Source of the DNA: Streptomyces albus subsp. albus
GTDB lineage: Bacteria > Actinomycetota > Actinomycetes > Streptomycetales > Streptomycetaceae
DNA length: 64,000 nucleotides
Assembly (NCBI RefSeq): GCF_000719865.1
Contig: NZ_JOID01000002.1
Span: 230,455-294,454, forward strand
Direction of reading: 5' to 3'
Numbering within the stretch: the stretch's first letter is position 1; each line of letters opens with the position of its first letter. The notes beneath the pieces were generated by a model. That model had not been told where the DNA came from. It saw only the letters and a list, made by a program, of their open reading frames with translations, and made no database searches. The translations under genes and the position numbers were made by a program. Shown in pieces: positions 58,899-64,000 of the stretch.

Positions 58899-60569
58899 GT
58901 GGCGACTTTGGATGTACGGCCCCGACTGCTCGACGCACTGTCCGCACTGCGCGACCGTGTCGCCGCCCTTCGCTTCCCGCTGGCCCTCCCGGGGGCCGTG
59001 CGCGCCCGGCAGGACCGGGCGGAACTCCTCGCGCAGCTGGACGACTACCTCTTCCCCCGGCTCAGAGCCCCCGAGGCGCCCCTCCTCGCCGTCGTCGGCG
59101 GCTCGACGGGGGCCGGCAAGTCCACCCTCGTCAACTCCCTGGTGGGGCGGCCCGTCAGCCCGGCCGGAGTGCTGCGTCCGACCACCCGCACCCCCGTGCT
59201 CGTCTGTCATCCCGAGGACCACCACTGGTTCGCGGGCCGGCGGGTGCTCCCCGACCTGGTGCGGGCCCGCGCGGCCGGCCGGGAGGCCGCGGGGCGGAGC
59301 GAGCTTCTGCCGTACGCGCACGACCTGTTCGCGGAGGAACTGGAGGAGTTCGACGACGGGGCGGACGGCGCGGACGGCGCGGAGACCGCTCTCCGCATCG
59401 AGACCGCGAGCAGCGTTCCGCCCGGGCTGGCCCTGCTCGACGCCCCCGACATCGACTCCCTCGTCGTCCGCAACCGCGCCCTCGCCGCCCAGCTGATCTG
59501 CGCGGCCGACGTCTGGGTGCTCGTCACCACGGCCACCCGCTACGCCGACGCGGTGCCCTGGCATCTCCTGCGCTCGGCCAAGGAGTACGACGCGACCCTC
59601 GTCACCGTGCTTGACCGGGTACCGCACCAGGTCGCCGCGGAGGTCTCCCGGCAGTACGGCTCCCTGCTCGACAGGGCGGGTCTCGGCGACGTCCCCCGCT
59701 TCACCGTCCCCGAACTCCCGGAGTCGGCCGGAGAGGGCGGCGGCCTGCTGCCCGCCACCGCCGTGGCCGGACTCCGCGACTGGCTCGTGCAGCGCGCGCG
59801 GGATCCCGCCGCCCGGACGGCCGCCGCCACCCGGACCGTGAACGGCGTACTCGCCTCCCTGGACATGCGGGTGCCCGCCCTGGCCGCGGCCGCCGCCGCA
59901 CAGCACTCCGCGGCCGTCCGGCTGTCCCAGTGCGTCGAACACGCCTATGACGAGGCCGCGGCGCGGGCACGGGGAGAACGCGCCGCCGGAGCACTCCTCG
60001 CCGGCGACGCCCTCGCCCGCTGGCGCGGCTACCCCTGGCACAGCGGCCCCGGTGAACTCCTGGAGGCGTGCGCCGACAGTCTCGCCGCACACCTGTGCTG
60101 CGCCGTCGTCCACGCCGACGAACGCATGCGCGAGAACTGGCGGCGCGACCGGGCGGCCGGAGCCGGTCCGCTCCCCGAGATGACCGCTCGCGCGGCCGGC
60201 TCCGCCGACCGGATCGGCGTGACCGTACGGCGCTGGGCCCGCTGTGTCGAGGAACTGGCCGAGGAGGAGGCCGCCCTGGCGGAGCGTCCGGGCACCGCCG
60301 ACCCCGACCATGTGGCCGCGCTGCTGGCCGTCGCGCTCCTCGGCGGCAGCCGGGTCCGCACGGCGGGTGACCACCTCGTCCGGATGCTGGGCGAGGACGC
60401 GGCCGTACGCCTGCGCGAGCGGGGAGAGCGGCTTCTCGCCGAGTGCGCCGAACGCACCCTCCACGGCGAACGCGACCGGCGGCTCGCCCCGCTCGGTGAA
60501 CTCCGCCTGGCACCCGACCAACAGGCCCGGCTGATCGCCGCGTTGTCCGTACTGCAGAAGGAGAGGTGA
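58899..60569 (+). CDS. Dynamin/Era-like GTPase 1
   Basis: A 556-residue protein. The G domain carries '[22 protein letters not shown]' (G1), '[15 protein letters not shown]' (G2), '[13 protein letters not shown]' (G3) and '[13 protein letters not shown]' (G4-like). The remaining 330 residues are long Ala/Glu/Arg-rich helices, as in actinobacterial dynamin-like or ABC-annotated GTPases. The GTG at 58899 has no ribosome binding site; translation may be leaderless. It is 5 nt before GTPase 2 and the two probably work together, perhaps in septation or membrane remodelling. Confidence 0.9.
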   Translation: MATLDVRPRLLDALSALRDRVAALRFPLALPGAVRARQDRAELLAQLDDYLFPRLRAPEAPLLAVVGGSTGAGKSTLVNSLVGRPVSPAGVLRPTTRTPVLVCHPEDHHWFAGRRVLPDLVRARAAGREAAGRSELLPYAHDLFAEELEEFDDGADGADGAETALRIETASSVPPGLALLDAPDIDSLVVRNRALAAQLICAADVWVLVTTATRYADAVPWHLLRSAKEYDATLVTVLDRVPHQVAAEVSRQYGSLLDRAGLGDVPRFTVPELPESAGEGGGLLPATAVAGLRDWLVQRARDPAARTAAATRTVNGVLASLDMRVPALAAAAAAQHSAAVRLSQCVEHAYDEAAARARGERAAGALLAGDALARWRGYPWHSGPGELLEACADSLAAHLCCAVVHADERMRENWRRDRAAGAGPLPEMTARAAGSADRIGVTVRRWARCVEELAEEEAALAERPGTADPDHVAALLAVALLGGSRVRTAGDHLVRMLGEDAAVRLRERGERLLAECAERTLHGERDRRLAPLGELRLAPDQQARLIAALSVLQKER

Positions 60570-60574
60570 CCGGC

Positions 60575-63283
60575 ATGGCCTTCACCGCCGACCGCCCCGA
60601 AGACGCCGAACACCCGCTGTCGGGTACGGACACCGCCGGGCCCCGGCCCGCGGAACACGCGCCTCCGCTGCTGCCGACCGCGCGGGCGGAGGCAGCCCAC
60701 CGGCCCGGCCCGGCGGCCGGCGCGGAGCCCGGTGCGGAGCCCGTTCCGGCCGTTCCGCCACGGTCCGGACGGGACCCGGACCCGCGTACGGAGCCGTGCG
60801 CGTCCGCGCCGGGGGCGAGCCGCGAGCCGGGCTGCCGCACCGAGCCGGACGCCGGCGCGCGCACGGGCGCCGGCGCTCACGCGGAGCAGGGCCCTGCCGG
60901 GGGTGGTACCGACAGAGCGAACGTCGGCCCGGACACCGGCGCGGATGCCGGCCCGGACATCGCCCTGGATGCCGGCTCGGACATCCGCCCCGACACCGGC
61001 TCGGATGCCGCCGGGGTGCTCGCCGCCCGGACGGAGACGGCCCGTGAGGACGGAGTGCGCCCGGCGGAAGCCCCCGTCGCGCCGGAGGACGGCGAGGCCG
61101 GGGCCGCACTCACGGCACCGGCCCGGACACCGCCCGCTCCGAGGCACGGGGGGCACCCGCGGGAAGCGGGGCCCGGCCCCGTCCCGGACCGGGCCCCGGA
61201 GCCGGGCCCGGCCGAAGACCTGGCCTGGAACGACGGGTTGATCGCCCGTCGCGCCCCCTGGACGGGCGTCGCCCGGTCCACCCGCCCGTACGACATCGAG
61301 CGGGCCCGCCCGGGCCTGCGCGCGGAGGACACCACCACCGCCGACGGCGGGGACGGTAACGGCGGAGACGGCGCGCACGCGGCCGAAGCCGGGGACGAGG
61401 CCGGGACCGGCACCCCGACCGGGAAGGGCGGTGGGAGCGGCAGCGCCTCCGCGGCCCCCGGCCTCCCGGCCGTCCCGGCGCCACCACGTCCGCCCGCCGG
61501 GTTCAGCCGCGCCCTGCGCACGCGGCTGGAGGCGCTGCGCGAGCTCGTCGGTCTCTCCGCCACCAGACTCGACGCCCGCACGCTCGCCGAGGCCGGTCAG
61601 GTGCTCGACGAGGCGGTGGCCCGTCACCGGCTGTCCCTCGACCACACCGTCGTCGCGCTCGCCGGGGCCGGCGGCAGCGGCAAGTCGACGTTGTTCAACG
61701 CCCTGGTCGGCGCCCCGGTCTCCGAGGTCGGCATCCGCCGTCCGACGACCGCCGCGCCGCTGGCCTGCACCTGGTCGGACGGGGCCGACGGCCTGCTGGA
61801 CCGGCTCGGCGTGCCGGCCGCCCTGCGCCGCCGCGCACCGGGCGCCCCCTTCCGGCAGGGGGACGCCGGCGGCCACGGGCCGGACCTCGACGGGCTGGTC
61901 CTGCTCGATCTGCCGGACCACGACTCCGCCGTCCCCGGCCACCGCCGCCAGGTGGACCGGCTGCTCGGCCTCGTCGACGCGGTGGTGTGGGTCGTGGACC
62001 CGGAGAAGTACGCGGACGCGGTCCTGCACGAGCGCTATCTGCGTCCGCTCGCGGGCTACGACGAGGTGACCTTCGTGGTCCTCAACCAGGTCGACCGGCT
62101 GCCCGGCGACGCGGCCCACCGGGTCCTCCACGATCTGCGGCGGCTGCTGGACGAGGACGGCCTGGCCGTCGGCGAACACGGCGAGCCGGGGGCGGCGGTG
62201 CTGGCGCTGTCGGCGCTGACCGGAGAGGGCGTCGGCGAACTGCGGGAACGGCTCGCCCGTTTCGCGGCCTCCCGCACGGCGGCCGAGCGCAGACTGGCCG
62301 CGGACGTGGACGGTGCCGCCGGCCGGCTCGCCCCGGTCTGCCTGGCCGGCGGCTGGACCGGTCTCTCCGCGCGAAGCCGCGAGGAGTTCGAGGACCGGCT
62401 GGCCGCGGCGGTCGGTGCCGTGGCCGCCGGACAGGCCGCCGAACGGGCCTGGCTGAGCCGGGCGGAAGAAGCGTGCGGCACGCCGTGGACCAAGCTCCGG
62501 CACCGCCTCGCGGCGAGGCGGTCACCCGCGCCCGCGGCGGCGGAGCCGGTGACCGGTCCGGCATCCGGCTCCGTGCCCGGCGAGGACACCGCGCGGCCCC
62601 GGCCGGACGGTCCCGCGGCCACCCCGGTGGCCGCTCCGGAACGCGGCACCCCACGGGACACGGGCACGGATCCGGGCGTGAGCACGGGCACGGGCGGTAC
62701 GGGCACGGGCGGCGCGGGCACGGACGCGGCCGACGGGAGGCCGGAGCCGCGGGCCGCCCGCGCCGTGGTGGAGCAAGCCGTGCGGACCGTGGCCGGTGAC
62801 GCGACCGCCGGCCTGCCGGAGCCCTGGGCCCGCGCCGTGCTGGACTCCGCCGTGAGCGGAACCGAGGAGCTGGTGGAGGCGCTCGACCGGGCCACTGTCC
62901 GCCCGGTGCCCGGCGGGAGGCCGGTCCGGCCCCGCTGGTGGGCGGTGGTCTCGGTCGTCCAGTGGCTGCTGCCGGCTCTGCACGGGGCCGTCGCCGTATG
63001 GCTGGTGACGCTGCTGACGGCCGGTCCGGCCGGTGACTGGCGGTGGCCCGCGCTGCTGCTGGCCACGGCCTCGGTGTGCGGCCCGCTGCTCGCCCGCGTC
63101 TGCCGGCTGGCGGCCCGGGGCCCGGCCCGTCGCCACGGCCAGGAGACGGAACGGTGGCTGCGGGACGTGTCCGCCGCCTGCGGCCGGTCCCGGGTCCTGG
63201 AACCGGTGGCCGCCGAACTGCTGCGCTACCGCGAGGCGCGGGCCCAGCACGCCGTCACCTCGGGCGCCCCCGGCCGTTTGTAG
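60575..63283 (+). CDS. Dynamin/Era-like GTPase 2, membrane-anchored
   Basis: A 902-residue protein. The first 300 residues are low-complexity and disordered (Ala/Gly/Pro/Asp-rich with DTGSDAG- and DAGPDIA-like repeats). The G domain follows: 'VVALAGAGGSGKSTLFNALVGAPVSEVGIRRPTTAAPL' (G1, G2), 'LVLLDLPDHDSAVPGH' (G3), 'VVLNQVDRLPGD' (G4) and 'LALSALTGEGVGEL' (G5). A second repetitive linker (GTGTGGTGTGGAGT) precedes two membrane segments ('VVSVVQWLLPALHGAVAVWLVTLLTA', 'WPALLLATASVCGPLLARV'). GGAGAGG precedes the ATG at 60575. Confidence 0.9.
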   Translation: MAFTADRPEDAEHPLSGTDTAGPRPAEHAPPLLPTARAEAAHRPGPAAGAEPGAEPVPAVPPRSGRDPDPRTEPCASAPGASREPGCRTEPDAGARTGAGAHAEQGPAGGGTDRANVGPDTGADAGPDIALDAGSDIRPDTGSDAAGVLAARTETAREDGVRPAEAPVAPEDGEAGAALTAPARTPPAPRHGGHPREAGPGPVPDRAPEPGPAEDLAWNDGLIARRAPWTGVARSTRPYDIERARPGLRAEDTTTADGGDGNGGDGAHAAEAGDEAGTGTPTGKGGGSGSASAAPGLPAVPAPPRPPAGFSRALRTRLEALRELVGLSATRLDARTLAEAGQVLDEAVARHRLSLDHTVVALAGAGGSGKSTLFNALVGAPVSEVGIRRPTTAAPLACTWSDGADGLLDRLGVPAALRRRAPGAPFRQGDAGGHGPDLDGLVLLDLPDHDSAVPGHRRQVDRLLGLVDAVVWVVDPEKYADAVLHERYLRPLAGYDEVTFVVLNQVDRLPGDAAHRVLHDLRRLLDEDGLAVGEHGEPGAAVLALSALTGEGVGELRERLARFAASRTAAERRLAADVDGAAGRLAPVCLAGGWTGLSARSREEFEDRLAAAVGAVAAGQAAERAWLSRAEEACGTPWTKLRHRLAARRSPAPAAAEPVTGPASGSVPGEDTARPRPDGPAATPVAAPERGTPRDTGTDPGVSTGTGGTGTGGAGTDAADGRPEPRAARAVVEQAVRTVAGDATAGLPEPWARAVLDSAVSGTEELVEALDRATVRPVPGGRPVRPRWWAVVSVVQWLLPALHGAVAVWLVTLLTAGPAGDWRWPALLLATASVCGPLLARVCRLAARGPARRHGQETERWLRDVSAACGRSRVLEPVAAELLRYREARAQHAVTSGAPGRL

Positions 63284-63317
63284 CGTGCGGTCACCTTTCC
63301 ACCCCCTTTCGGGTGGG

Positions 63318-63335
63318 CCGGTTGTCCACAACCGG
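63318..63335. promoter_or_regulatory. Palindrome containing a DnaA box upstream of ssb
   Basis: CCGGTTGTCCACAACCGG is a perfect 8+8 inverted repeat around CC and includes TTGTCCACA (63322-63330), the DnaA-box form favoured in Streptomyces. It lies 105 nt upstream of the ssb start and 35 nt after GTPase 2. It could be a DnaA regulatory site or a terminator loop; a second hairpin (CCACCC/GGGTGG) lies immediately before it. Confidence 0.55.
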
Positions 63336-63439
63336 TGAGTACTCCACAGGCACGAGCGGGGCCCGGCGGACCGCGCCACGATGGCAGCCGTACGGAGGGC
63401 ACGGGCAGCGCACCGGATGGGACCAGGGGGGCGGAAGCG

Positions 63440-63901
63440 ATGAACGAGACCTTGCTGACGGTGACGGGCAACGCCGCGACGCGGGTGGACTGCTGGGAGA
63501 CGGCGGACGGGCTGATGCTCGCCCGGTTCCGGCTGGCCGCGACGGCGCGGCGCTGGGACCGGCAGCGCGAGGCGTGGACGGACGGGCACACCAGCTTCTA
63601 CACCGTGTGGGCGCGCCGGACGCTGGCGGCGAACGTCGCCGCCTCGGTGACCGTCGGCGAACCGCTCATCGTGCGCGGCCGGTTGCGGGTGCGCGAGACG
63701 GAACACGAGGGGAAACCCAGGCTGTCGGCGGACATCGACGCGACCGCGGTGGGGCACGACCTCTCACGGGGCACCTCGGCGTTCCACCGGGTGGCGCGCT
63801 CGGTACCGGAGTTGACGGCCCGCCGGGCCGCCGACGGCCGGCCGCCGGCGGAGTCCTCACCGTCCCGCGCGGGGGGCGGACCGTCAACTACTCGGCCCTG
63901 A
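63440..63901 (+). CDS. ssb: Single-stranded DNA-binding protein paralogue
   Basis: A 153-residue protein with the OB fold: 'LLTVTGNAATRVDCWETADGLMLARFRLAATAR', 'TSFYTVWARRTLAANVAASVTVGEPLIVRGRLRVRETEHEGKPRLSADIDATAVGHDL'. The C-terminus is a basic, disordered tail (ending STTRP) and lacks the acidic DDDIPF-like tip used by housekeeping SSB to recruit partners. It is therefore likely a secondary SSB (SsbB-like). ATG at 63440 after GGAAG. Confidence 0.9.
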   Translation: MNETLLTVTGNAATRVDCWETADGLMLARFRLAATARRWDRQREAWTDGHTSFYTVWARRTLAANVAASVTVGEPLIVRGRLRVRETEHEGKPRLSADIDATAVGHDLSRGTSAFHRVARSVPELTARRAADGRPPAESSPSRAGGGPSTTRP

Positions 63902-64000
63902 AGGACTCCGTTGGGGAATACGCAAACCGGCTGATCAGGTCATGCCACAAGGGCAAGGCGTGCGAGGTGGGAGATGCGGGTGGTGCCGAGTGGGGTGCCG

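Overview
The window is very GC-rich, with strongly G/C-biased third codon positions, GTG/TTG starts and many 4-base ATGA/GTGA gene overlaps. It also carries DUF5753 XRE regulators, a SARP activator, a HATPase/XRE pair and rare TTA codons. Together these point to a Streptomyces-like actinomycete. No integrase, transposase, CRISPR array or rRNA was seen. One tRNA gene (Arg, anticodon TCT) lies at 58470-58542.

Left flank (1-4650): a truncated XRE regulator, a small membrane protein, a VOC protein, an overlapping small-protein/DUF6879/XRE-DUF5753 set, a YqeY-like protein and a PNPOx-fold protein.

Region 4750-24800 looks like a hypoxia/dormancy (Dos/Dev/Osd-type) cluster. It holds two universal stress proteins, GAPDH, a DoxX-like protein, two CBS-BON proteins, a NarL/DevR-type response regulator without an adjacent kinase, an Acg-like nitroreductase, pyruvate phosphate dikinase, a bifunctional AdhE and an SPW membrane protein. 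A shared palindrome, GGGRCCG-N2-CGGYCCY, sits in several of its promoters. The cluster is split by about 3.6 kb (12.0-15.6 kb) of unrelated regulators (methyltransferase, HATPase, TPR-XRE, small proteins). A SpoIIE-type phosphatase and a secreted PGRP/FG-GAP amidase follow.

Region 30.3-58.3 kb is a biosynthetic locus. The left part (30.3-37.7 kb) has a SARP, then a stand-alone adenylation enzyme, an acyl-CoA-dehydrogenase-like flavoenzyme, a GAF-like protein, a free carrier protein, a thioesterase, a PAS protein and an FMN reductase. This layout resembles carrier-tethered amino acid oxidation, as in pyrrole-2-carboxylate pathways. The right part (38-58.3 kb) is a phosphonate pathway. It encodes PEP mutase (EDK-x5-NS motif), phosphonopyruvate decarboxylase, a PhnW-like transaminase, a B12-binding radical SAM enzyme, a 749-aa FAD/NAD(P)-binding protein and a nucleotidyltransferase, all overlapping in one operon. 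Upstream of that operon are a FomA-like kinase, a formylglycine-type sulfatase/phosphonate hydrolase, a PNPOx and a glycosyltransferase. A second operon runs the other way: MFS exporter, PF14907-like nucleotidyltransferase, P-loop kinase, HAD phosphatase. A fosmidomycin-resistance-type MFS and an AraC regulator lie at the left edge. Several of these genes contain TTA codons, suggesting bldA control. I could not match the gene set to a described phosphonate.

A 65-bp block of 29 G followed by 36 C (37126-37190) separates the two biosynthetic parts and removes the start of the FMN reductase gene. It is probably an assembly or sequencing artefact, so the physical link between the parts needs confirming.

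Right flank (58.4-64 kb): tRNA-Arg, two large dynamin/Era-like GTPases in an operon, and an SSB paralogue with a DnaA-box-containing palindrome upstream.
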